Source: Pseudomonadota bacterium
Lineage (GTDB): Bacteria; Pseudomonadota; Gammaproteobacteria; GRL18
Assembly (NCBI GenBank): GCA_030632745.1
Contig: DAOVUE010000042.1
Location: forward strand, 1-8,439
Direction of reading: 5' to 3'
Length of the DNA stretch: 8,439 nt
Shown: in pieces, positions 1-7,003 of the stretch
Layout of the letters: the number at the start of each line of letters is the position of its first letter
Position numbering within the stretch: position 1 is the first letter of the stretch
Made by a program: the position numbers and the translations under genes
Notes under the pieces: generated by a model
Told to the model about the DNA's origin: nothing
Database searches by the model: none
Seen by the model: only the letters and a program-made list of their open reading frames with translations

Positions 1-22
1 ATAAGCTTAAATTCAAAGTTAA

Positions 23-220
23 TTTTTATTCTGCCACCCGGAATACAGTGAAATCTTTTATGTTTTGCTTAATGATTGGGCAATTAGAATTCTAATGGAG
101 CAAAAGGGAAAACACTCAAAATGGGTTTTTACATACAAAGGAAGTCCTATCAAAAAAGCAAGCAATACTAGTTGGAAAAATACTCTTGAACATGTTGGTA
201 TAGCCCCCTACAAAAAACTT
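23..220 (+). pseudogene. Tyrosine recombinase (phage-type integrase) relic
   Basis: Fragment of a site-specific tyrosine recombinase. The frame is open from the left part of the window, and the readable homology starts near position 68. It encodes LNDWAIRIL, then QKGKH, WVFTYKG and an ASNTSWK...GI segment. This order matches the stretch of phage-type integrases that lies just before the catalytic HDLRH box (VFTYKG, then a Trp-Lys-x-Ala-Leu helix, then AGI). The expected continuation (FRxHDLRHT, then HxxxxxxxxYxH with the nucleophilic Tyr) is absent. After GIAPYKK the frame runs straight into transposase-like sequence at about 221. There is no credible start; the only nearby one is a TTG at 65 with no ribosome binding site. 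Upstream of 68 the translation is not recognisable. It is therefore a non-functional remnant. The assignment rests on motif memory, not an alignment. Confidence 0.6.
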
Positions 221-535
221 ATGTATTGCCCAACAGAATTTTCAGAGCATTACAATGTTCTCACCATGACATCTTTCATGAAGAAAAATACTAGCAGTCA
301 TTTTTAAATACACTTGCTGAAGCTCATAAGCGTTTTGGTCTACAGATACCGATGGGTAGCAATGTACCTGGCACAGGAAATAGCGGCAGCTAAACTTAAA
401 GAAATTGCTGAACTATTTGGCTTAAAAAGTGCCTGCAGTATTCCAACAAGCATTAAAAAATTAAACTGTCTACTGGATAAAGATGAAGTGCTATCGAATA
501 CAATCAATAAAATGATTGATGAATATGACTCTTGA
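221..535 (+). pseudogene. REP-associated (Y1/RAYT) transposase relic, frameshifted and internally deleted
   Basis: Degenerate remnant of an IS200-like Y1 transposase of the REP-associated type. Three pieces in changing frames line up with the family in order. (1) From the ATG at 221, PTEFSEHYNV resembles the N-terminal PRxEFxxxxYHV motif. (2) In another frame from about 268, DIFHEEKY, an in-frame TAG at 292-294, then FLNTLAEAHKRFGLQI matches the family's DIFxxDKDxxxFLxxLAExxxRFG stretch. (3) In a third frame from about 345 to the TGA at 533-535, WVAMYLAQEI...LKEIAELFGLKS matches the C-terminal DnaA-like helix-turn-helix domain. Between pieces 2 and 3 the whole catalytic core (the NHYH metal-binding motif and the catalytic Tyr) is missing, with the junction near 347-352. 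It must be inactive. The last piece could be translated alone from a TTG at 314 as 73 residues, but no ribosome binding site supports that. Confidence 0.65.
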
Positions 536-556
536 CCTTCCACTAAATCCCTTATG

Positions 557-589
557 AAAAAAAAGGGATATCAAAACCTCTGATATCCC
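557..589 (-). terminator. Rho-independent terminator of the cytochrome gene
   Basis: A perfect 8-bp stem (GGGATATC at 565-572 and GATATCCC at 582-589) with a 9-nt loop is followed on the minus strand by eight uninterrupted T residues (plus-strand A tract 557-564). It lies about 50 nt beyond the minus-strand stop codon at 639. On the plus strand the same stem is followed by a five-T run (594-598), so it may also weakly stop any transcription coming from the relics to its left. Confidence 0.85.
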
Positions 590-638
590 CACATTTTTAC
601 TCAGCTAGCTGTAACATTTTTGTTTTTATTTATTTAGG

Positions 639-3533
639 CTAACGTTTCTGCTGGTGGCATAAGCCGCAGCCTACAGGGGTTCCTTTAGGTATGGTTGCAA
701 ATAAGTCACCACTACCATCAGCCGCACATTCAAGACTACCTTTGGTATCTTTACACCTTACCAGTCGATCAGTGGCTGCACGTGACAGCACTGTTCCCTT
801 CAGATCACTGCCATGACAAGATTCACAGCCAGGCCCCTTATTACGATAGTTTCTATGGTCCTTGTTCCAACGTGTATCAGCGGTATTATAGTCTGATATT
901 GGATGCATACCATGTGGCCCATTATTGCCCAATGGTAAACTGGCTTCGGTAGGCTCATGACAGGTAAGACATTCTGTCACCGTACCGGTATGACCCTGTA
1001 TCTGCAATGAGGCTACGTTATCATTAGCTCCCGGCATCGCATTCGGCCATTCAGCATGGGTTGCACCATGGCAGGCTTCACAGAATAGCTCACCATGCCC
1101 AACACTGACTCTATACAGCTTGGGATTGCCATCAGCCGCGGTGCCTTCCGCAACTACATTTTCAGCAAATCCCTTATTTACAGGAACAATTGGTGTTGCC
1201 CTGGAATCATCAGTACGGTAGGCCTGAGCAAGGCGTATACCATCGACATTACCTGCTGAATCAACTGGGTTGACCAGGGTATTGTTATCAGCCGCAAGGT
1301 TATCTGTTGCATAACCAGTATGACATGAACCACAACCCGGCTCATTAGCCCAGGGAACACGTGGAGTTGCAGGGTTAGTATAGAAATCTGCTGCCAAATG
1401 AAAGTCACCTGGAGTTGCAGGAGAAACGTCTTTGGAGAAATCATCACCTACCTGATCCATATTACCATGACAATCCTGGCAAACCTGACCACCATTTGCC
1501 ATTGCACCACGCATACACTTGGTTTTATTACCCGGATGACAAGAATAACAAGTTTGACCCAGAATATCCTGTGTCACCAATGGATCACGTTTATTACCCT
1601 GCGCATCGACTGCCGGAGGCATTGCCGGGAATAATGGATTGCCGTCAAGGTCGGTTACATGCGCATGGTTATTGTGCATAACGTTTGACATAGACTTGTT
1701 CTTGGCCTGATCGCGACCATTAGCCAAGGATGTAATGGTTATAGCTCCATCATTAAGCACAATTGGATCGACATTATCATTCTCTGGTCCAAGTGGCCCA
1801 AACTGTGCCAGATCCAGAGCAGGGGTGTAATGACAGGTCTGACAAACAACTGGATTATTGGCCTTACCATTGGCATCAAAACCCTGGCTTAGGCTGGTTC
1901 CATGTTTCAAATCATGCAGTGCAATGATATTCAGATCAGATGCCCATTCTATACTTGCTTCAAAGGGTATATTATCAGCCGGGTCATCAAGTGAATCATA
2001 TACAGTAATTCCATTATCGATTAACTCCTGGGTTGCAGCACCATTACCACCATCAAGAGTCGAAGCATGACAGCGCTGACATTCAGCTTCACCGGATATG
2101 GGGACAACCGTATCAACAGAAGCGACTATATCCTGCCCTACTTTAGCCTGCACACGCATTAATGGATAGGGGTTTTTACGACCAGAGTCATCATAAACTG
2201 CCATCGGTATACCAGCTGCTTCAAACCAGTTTACATCTGCGGTATAACCAAATGGGAAATCCGTAAAAAATGGCAGCCTGCCAATATGCTCATGGAATGG
2301 TTCTGCTGCATTAGCTGTTAAAGGATTAAGTATACCCGGCATAGCCTCTTGTCCCGCAGCCAGGAATCCATCTTCCAGATAAAACCGTTCTACATCAGGA
2401 ACGGGTAAGCCTATATCAACAATATCACTTCCTGCCGGGTAAAAGAGTTCCAGAATTCCAGAAGGATAAAATGGAGCATAAGCCTGTCTGGCAATATCCC
2501 AGAAATTTGCTTTATATAAGCTACCATCTTTTGCAAGCACTGGTGCTGTAGATAATACCGGATCAAACTCATTGGAGGCAGCCGAATAAAATAATTCCAC
2601 TTCACCATGATTCAGAACTCGAGGTTTTGTCGTTGCCGTACCACGTAAAACCACCTGTGAGTGCAATACATTAAAAGGTGGCAGGATACTTGAGATTCGA
2701 GTATCCAGGTCGCCACAATGCATACCCAGATCATTAATGGCCAGTACCTGATACAATCCATTATTAGAAAATGGCTGTACAGCAACTGAAGCACTAGCAG
2801 GTGCTGCCTGACTGCGACTGGTTGAGTTAATTGAAAAGACCGTATTACTATTAGCGACATTGATATTAACTATTGCTATCAGGGAAGAATCCGTACCATC
2901 AGAAGCTGAATAGGTAAAACTATCTGAGCCGGTAAAGTTTGCATTGGGTGTATAAGTAAAGGAACCATCCGCATTTAATGAAACGCTAGAACCATTAACA
3001 GCGGTGCCTGTCTCAAGCACTGCAGTAATTTCATCCCCATCCCCATCATAATCATTGGCTAGCACTCCCGGTGCAGTAACGACTAGCTGCTCACCCTTGG
3101 TGGCAGCATACTCATCAACCACCGCTACTGGCGGGGTATTGACAATGGCACCTGTAACAGTGATTGTTGCATTAACACATGACACTGGGCCATCTCTGTC
3201 AGAAACATCTAATAACACATTAAATGTACCTGTCTCATTGTAGGTCACATTGGCTGTACTATTAGTCAATGAGTCCGCATTACCGGAACCATCAGAAAAA
3301 TTCCAGCTATATGTCTTACCGCCTTTAGTGCCGCCTTCTACAATGCTGTTAAAGGTAAAACTGCTTCCTGCAGCAGTACTTCCCTCTGCAGGTGAAATAC
3401 TACAGCTTAACGGGCTTGGAACTGGTTTGGCTGCGTATAGGTTAGTTGCCAGAATTAGCGTAAATGCCATAGCAAAAAGCATTCTCGTCGATTGTTGTAA
3501 CAGATAATGCTTATTTCTATCGTGTTTGAACAT
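639..3533 (-). CDS. Secreted nine-heme cytochrome c with PKD and Ig-like domains
   Basis: Predicted exported multiheme electron-transfer protein of 964 residues. Residues 1-35 are a Sec signal peptide: a basic start, a hydrophobic core MLFAMAFTLILA and a cut near LYA/AKP. Residues about 42-128 form a PKD-type beta domain (YSWNFSDGSG), with Cys44 and Cys119 as a possible disulfide. Residues about 133-228 are a bacterial Ig/cadherin-like domain (NTPPVAVVDEY, NDYDGDGDEI, DGSFTYTP). Residues about 258-480 are a heme-free region starting QVLAINDLGMHCGDLD that I cannot name. Nine CXXCH heme sites follow, at Cys485, 564, 662, 685, 734, 818, 855, 903 and 956. Spare histidines (540, 544, 620, 623, 625, 712, 813, 848, 874, 877, 893) could be distal ligands. 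The ATG at 3533 is preferred over the adjacent TTG at 3536 because AAGGGGA lies 7 nt upstream of it. The C terminus ends just after the last heme, with no anchor or sorting tail. It could be periplasmic or surface-exposed. Its electron partners and substrate are unknown. Confidence 0.9.
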   Translation of the reverse strand: MFKHDRNKHYLLQQSTRMLFAMAFTLILATNLYAAKPVPSPLSCSISPAEGSTAAGSSFTFNSIVEGGTKGGKTYSWNFSDGSGNADSLTNSTANVTYNETGTFNVLLDVSDRDGPVSCVNATITVTGAIVNTPPVAVVDEYAATKGEQLVVTAPGVLANDYDGDGDEITAVLETGTAVNGSSVSLNADGSFTYTPNANFTGSDSFTYSASDGTDSSLIAIVNINVANSNTVFSINSTSRSQAAPASASVAVQPFSNNGLYQVLAINDLGMHCGDLDTRISSILPPFNVLHSQVVLRGTATTKPRVLNHGEVELFYSAASNEFDPVLSTAPVLAKDGSLYKANFWDIARQAYAPFYPSGILELFYPAGSDIVDIGLPVPDVERFYLEDGFLAAGQEAMPGILNPLTANAAEPFHEHIGRLPFFTDFPFGYTADVNWFEAAGIPMAVYDDSGRKNPYPLMRVQAKVGQDIVASVDTVVPISGEAECQRCHASTLDGGNGAATQELIDNGITVYDSLDDPADNIPFEASIEWASDLNIIALHDLKHGTSLSQGFDANGKANNPVVCQTCHYTPALDLAQFGPLGPENDNVDPIVLNDGAITITSLANGRDQAKNKSMSNVMHNNHAHVTDLDGNPLFPAMPPAVDAQGNKRDPLVTQDILGQTCYSCHPGNKTKCMRGAMANGGQVCQDCHGNMDQVGDDFSKDVSPATPGDFHLAADFYTNPATPRVPWANEPGCGSCHTGYATDNLAADNNTLVNPVDSAGNVDGIRLAQAYRTDDSRATPIVPVNKGFAENVVAEGTAADGNPKLYRVSVGHGELFCEACHGATHAEWPNAMPGANDNVASLQIQGHTGTVTECLTCHEPTEASLPLGNNGPHGMHPISDYNTADTRWNKDHRNYRNKGPGCESCHGSDLKGTVLSRAATDRLVRCKDTKGSLECAADGSGDLFATIPKGTPVGCGLCHQQKR

Positions 3534-3540
3534 CAATATT

Positions 3541-3547
3541 TCCCCTT
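3541..3547 (-). promoter_or_regulatory. Ribosome binding site of the cytochrome gene
   Basis: On the minus strand AAGGGGA is followed by seven nucleotides and then the ATG at 3533-3531. The in-frame TTG one codon earlier (3536) would be only 4 nt away, so this site favours the ATG. No convincing sigma70 promoter could be picked out in the AT-rich sequence further upstream. Confidence 0.7.
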
Positions 3548-3682
3548 AAAAAGTATGTCTGACCAAGACACAAAGCGGTCACAAAAATGAAATTTAAATC
3601 AATGGTCGATAATTCGACTCTTTTATTATTTTTCATTTATGATTACTGACCAGTTATATCCCGGATCAATAAAATTTACTCT

Positions 3683-3727
3683 ATTAGACTTTATTCCATT
3701 AGGCTTTATTCCACTAGGCTTTAGTCC
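3683..3727. repeat. Three tandem 15-bp direct repeats
   Basis: The unit ATTAGRCTTTATTCC occurs head to tail at 3683-3697, 3698-3712 and 3713-3727. Copies 1 and 2 differ at one base; copies 2 and 3 differ at two. The preceding 15 bases (3668-3682) match the first unit at 10 of 15 positions and may be a decayed fourth copy. The array lies about 150 bp upstream of the cytochrome start. It could be a binding array or simply slippage-generated repeats. Confidence 0.85.
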
Positions 3728-3805
3728 ATTAAATAGTCAGCACAGAACATGCCACTTTAAGAAGCCTTTCATAGAAGCATTTAATTCTATTATTTAACTT
3801 TTGAA

Positions 3806-3864
3806 TGACAAACTGACACCAAAATAGCTGTCATTTTGACAGTGTGTGTCAGTATGTCAGTTTG
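3806..3864. promoter_or_regulatory. Cluster of six TGACA/TGTCA half-sites with nested inverted repeats
   Basis: Six pentamers lie in three pairs, each pair with a 3-nt spacer: TGACA-aac-TGACA (3806-3818), TGTCA-ttt-TGACA (3829-3841) and TGTCA-gta-TGTCA (3847-3859). A perfect 10-bp inverted repeat (3809-3818 with 3855-3864) encloses a perfect 6-bp hairpin (3828-3833 with 3837-3842, loop ttt). It begins about 23 nt after the cusA stop. There is no T run after it on the minus strand, so it does not look like an ordinary intrinsic terminator. It may be an operator cluster or a 3'-end RNA structure of the cusBA message. Confidence 0.5.
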
Positions 3865-3886
3865 AGATAGAACTGAGTCATTTAGG

Positions 3887-6800
3887 TTAAAGCTTTCTAA
3901 ACAGAGAATTCTTCTTATATAAGTAAAAAAGAACTGGTAATAAAAACATAGAAACTAAGGGTGCGGTAAACATACCACCTACCATTGGCACGGCAATTGG
4001 CCGCATCACTTCAAGCCCGCTGCCCTCCCCTAATAATATGGGCAATAAGCCACCAATGATAATGGCTACTGTCATCGTTTTGGGCCTCACTCTTCTTAAT
4101 GCGCCCTGCAGTACTGCTTGCCTTAGCTCCTCGTTTGTTTGCGGTGCAGTCTTTTTTATTGCTTCATTTAAATAAATTAACATCACAATACTAAACTCTA
4201 TCGCCACGCCGGTTAATGCAATAAAACCGATGGCCACGGCGACTGAAAGGTTTAAACCATAAAAATAAAGCAACCAGACACCCCCTAGCAATGCAAAAGG
4301 TACAGATAACATAATCAGCAATGGTTCCATGATATTTTTAAAACTTAAATACAAAAGAACAAATATAATAATTAAGGTTAATGGGATGATGTAGAGCAGT
4401 TTTTCTTTGACGCGCTCAAAATATTCAAATTCACCTGCCCAGGACAAACTATAACCGCTTGGCAATTTAATTTCCTGGTTGATCAATAATTTCAAGTCAT
4501 TAACATAAGCCCCAAGATCACGATTGGCGATATCAATATAGACATAAACACTCAAACGGCCATTTTCGCTCTTTATCATTGCAGGCCCATCTGAATATTG
4601 AATGTCTGCAAATTCACTTAAAGGTAATAGATCACCGTGTTTTGTCACGATAGGCAGATCACGTAATTTTGAAATCGAATTTCTTATGTCATAGGGATAG
4701 CGTATATTAATCGGGTAACGTTCACGACCTTCAAGCGTTTCTGTAATATTCATGCCGCCAACAGCCGTTGAGATGATTTGCTGTAAATCGCCAACATTAA
4801 AAAGTTGCTGACCGGCATTATACCGGTCGATAGTAATATCGATATAACGTCCATTAGAAATGCGTTCCGCAATGACCGATGCGGTACCATCAATTGATTT
4901 AGCCAGACTTTCTATCTGTTGAGAGATTTTTTCAACCTTTTTCAACTCCGGGCCGGACACTCGAATACCAACAGGCGTTTTAACGCCTGTGGCTAACATA
5001 TCGATACGTGCTTCGATGGGCATCAACCAGGCGTTGACCAGACCTGGAACATTCACCCTCGCATCCAGTTCCGCTTTTATTTTTTTAATGGTCATGCCTT
5101 CGCGCCATTGTTCTTTGGGTTTGAGCTGAATGGTTGTTTCTAACATATTGAGTGGTGCGGGATCGGTTGCGGTTTCTGCACGCCCTATCTTTCCGAACAC
5201 CTGTTTCACTTCTGGCACCGTTAGTATTAATCGATCCGTCTGTTGCAATAACTCACGGCCTTTACCAATCGAAATCCCCGGCAAGGTGGTTGGCATATAG
5301 AGCAGGTCACCTTCATTTAATTGCGGCATAAATTCTGAACCAATCTCTGACCATGGCCATGCAGAGGTTAAAAACAGCACAAAGGCCATCAATATAACTT
5401 TAACCGGTGAGTTTAATGCTCGCGTAATATAAGGCTGATAGATACTGGAAAACCATCGGTTGAGCGGATTGGAAAATTCATCTTTTATATTACCGCGAAT
5501 AAAATACACCGCCAGTACCGGCACTAAGGTAATCGAAAGTCCTGCAGCTGCGGCCATTGCATACGTTTTGGTATAAGCCAGCGGACTAAACATTCGCCCT
5601 TCCTGAGCCTCTAATGCAAACACCGGTAAAAAACTTAAGGTAATAATGATAAGCGAATAAAATAATGGCGGGCCAACTTCCACACAGGCATCGGTAATGA
5701 TTTTTATCCGCTGCTCCACCTTATTAACAGCACTATTGTTGATCTCTATATGTTTATGGATATTCTCAATCATCACGATAGACGCATCTAGCATTGCCCC
5801 TATGGCAATGGCAATACCACCGAGTGACATGATGTTGGCATTGATGCCCTGATACTTCATGACGATGAAGGCTGATAAAATACCAACAGGCAAACTGATT
5901 GCAATAACCAGAGAGGAACGAACATGCATTAAAAATAAAACACAGACCAGAATGACAATAATTATTTCTTCTATTAATTTCTTGCTTAATGATTCGATTG
6001 ATTGCTGAATGAGGTCAGCCCGGTTATAGGTTTCGATCAACTCGACCCCCTGAGGCAAAGCCAGCTTTAGCTCTTCAATTCGCTGCTCGACAAGCCGGAT
6101 GGTCTCAAGCGCGTTTTCCTGCCAGCGCATAATCACTATTCCGCCAACTACTTCTCCTTTACCATCGAGTTCTGCAACACCTCTTCTTGGCGCTGGCCCT
6201 TCTCTGATTTCAGCAATATCACGCATGAAGACGGCATCACCAACAGAGTTAACGCCAAGCGGACCCACATTACCAATATCTTCTTTACTGGATAAATAGC
6301 CATGCACACGAATCATGTACTCCGCTTCAGACAGTTCCAGCACAGAAGCGCCGGACTCCTGATTACCATTTTTAAGTGCCTTTATCACAGAGGAAAGAGT
6401 CACCAGCTCGCGAAGAAGTACATTGGGATCAATAACAATTTGATACTGTTTGACCATACCACCCAGTGAAGCGATCTCAGCAACACCTGGAATAGATTCC
6501 AGCTCATACTTTAAAAACCAGTCCTGTATCGAACGCAGTTCACTTAGATCATGCTGACCTGTTTTATCTATTAATGCATATTCATAGACCCAGCCAACAC
6601 CGCTTGCATCTGGGCCCAATGATGTTTTGGCACCGTCAGGTAAAGTCTTTTCAACTTCGTTTAGATATTCTGAAACGCGTGATCTTGCCCAGTAAGGATC
6701 AACATCCTCATCAAATAAAACGTAAACATAAGAATCACCAAAAAAAGAATACCCCCGCACAGTGCTTGCACCTGGTACGGTTAACATAGTTGTGGTTATT

Positions 6801-7003
6801 GGATAAGTAACCTGGTCTTCGATAATTTGCGGTGCCTGCCCGGGAAAACTGGTCTTGATAATGACCTGAGTATCCGATAGATCGGGGATAGCATCGAGCG
6901 GGATACTGCCTATGGAGCGGAGACCCCAGACAGTAAGGATTAAACTCATTAATAAAATTAGCGGCCGGTTGTCTATTGACCAGCGAATAATAAGCTTGAT
7001 CAA
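3887..7003 (-). CDS. cusA: CusA-type Cu(I)/Ag(I) efflux RND pump
   Basis: Inner-membrane proton-driven pump of the heavy-metal RND family (1038 residues, about the normal CusA length) that would export monovalent copper or silver through an adaptor and outer-membrane channel. Membrane segments fall at about 13-31, a cluster at 342-500, one near 535-550 and a second cluster at 870-1035, with two large periplasmic loops. Asp406 (GAMLDASIVMIEN), Glu936 (GVAIEFSIVM) and Lys975 (RPKTMTV) match the proton-relay residues. These motifs fit CusA rather than CzcA. Methionines 392, 404, 483 and 1011 match the methionine relay. In the central cleft Met620 (APLNMLETT) and Met669 (RIDMLATG) are present, but the third triad position is Phe735. 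The start is TTG at 7003; its N terminus (MIKLIIRWSIDNRP) aligns well with the family and AGG lies 8 nt upstream. The TTG overlaps the cusB stop (TTGA), so the two are probably translationally coupled. Confidence 0.93.
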   Translation of the reverse strand: MIKLIIRWSIDNRPLILLMSLILTVWGLRSIGSIPLDAIPDLSDTQVIIKTSFPGQAPQIIEDQVTYPITTTMLTVPGASTVRGYSFFGDSYVYVLFDEDVDPYWARSRVSEYLNEVEKTLPDGAKTSLGPDASGVGWVYEYALIDKTGQHDLSELRSIQDWFLKYELESIPGVAEIASLGGMVKQYQIVIDPNVLLRELVTLSSVIKALKNGNQESGASVLELSEAEYMIRVHGYLSSKEDIGNVGPLGVNSVGDAVFMRDIAEIREGPAPRRGVAELDGKGEVVGGIVIMRWQENALETIRLVEQRIEELKLALPQGVELIETYNRADLIQQSIESLSKKLIEEIIIVILVCVLFLMHVRSSLVIAISLPVGILSAFIVMKYQGINANIMSLGGIAIAIGAMLDASIVMIENIHKHIEINNSAVNKVEQRIKIITDACVEVGPPLFYSLIIITLSFLPVFALEAQEGRMFSPLAYTKTYAMAAAAGLSITLVPVLAVYFIRGNIKDEFSNPLNRWFSSIYQPYITRALNSPVKVILMAFVLFLTSAWPWSEIGSEFMPQLNEGDLLYMPTTLPGISIGKGRELLQQTDRLILTVPEVKQVFGKIGRAETATDPAPLNMLETTIQLKPKEQWREGMTIKKIKAELDARVNVPGLVNAWLMPIEARIDMLATGVKTPVGIRVSGPELKKVEKISQQIESLAKSIDGTASVIAERISNGRYIDITIDRYNAGQQLFNVGDLQQIISTAVGGMNITETLEGRERYPINIRYPYDIRNSISKLRDLPIVTKHGDLLPLSEFADIQYSDGPAMIKSENGRLSVYVYIDIANRDLGAYVNDLKLLINQEIKLPSGYSLSWAGEFEYFERVKEKLLYIIPLTLIIIFVLLYLSFKNIMEPLLIMLSVPFALLGGVWLLYFYGLNLSVAVAIGFIALTGVAIEFSIVMLIYLNEAIKKTAPQTNEELRQAVLQGALRRVRPKTMTVAIIIGGLLPILLGEGSGLEVMRPIAVPMVGGMFTAPLVSMFLLPVLFYLYKKNSLFRKL

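Larger units (their letters stand above)
3534..3886. other. Structured intergenic region between cusA and the cytochrome gene
   Basis: A 353-bp gap in which no convincing gene was found. In minus-strand order it contains the paired TGACA/TGTCA cluster just after cusA, the 15-bp tandem repeats in the middle, an AT-rich stretch with a small GTCGA/TCGAC inverted repeat (3605-3618), and the cytochrome ribosome binding site. There is no clear rho-independent terminator with a T tract for cusA. The gap length and its structured content suggest that the cytochrome gene has its own promoter rather than being read only from cusBA. Confidence 0.6.

Noticed and set aside
340..543. 67-codon minus-strand open frame
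   Set aside because: It is antisense to the transposase relic's helix-turn-helix piece, ends on the terminator side, and shows no domain or ribosome binding site.
1178..1681. Several 78-89 codon frames on both strands inside the cytochrome gene
   Set aside because: They overlap the heme-binding region, which has nine in-frame CXXCH motifs; the alternative translations look like shadow sequence.
3605..3618. GTCGA/TCGAC inverted repeat followed by a T-rich stretch on the plus strand, possible plus-strand terminator
   Set aside because: The stem is only 5 bp and there is no credible plus-strand gene ending there. At most it is a weak operator in the cytochrome leader.
3548..3680. FNR-like TTGAT half-sites and sigma70-like hexamers upstream of the cytochrome gene
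   Set aside because: Only half-sites without a matching partner, and no -35/-10 pair with 16-18 bp spacing; such matches are expected by chance in AT-rich DNA.
3806..3864. REP-type palindrome linked to the RAYT transposase relic
   Set aside because: REP elements are usually GC-rich with a conserved tetranucleotide at the stem base. This palindrome is AT-rich, lacks it, and lies over 3 kb from the relic.
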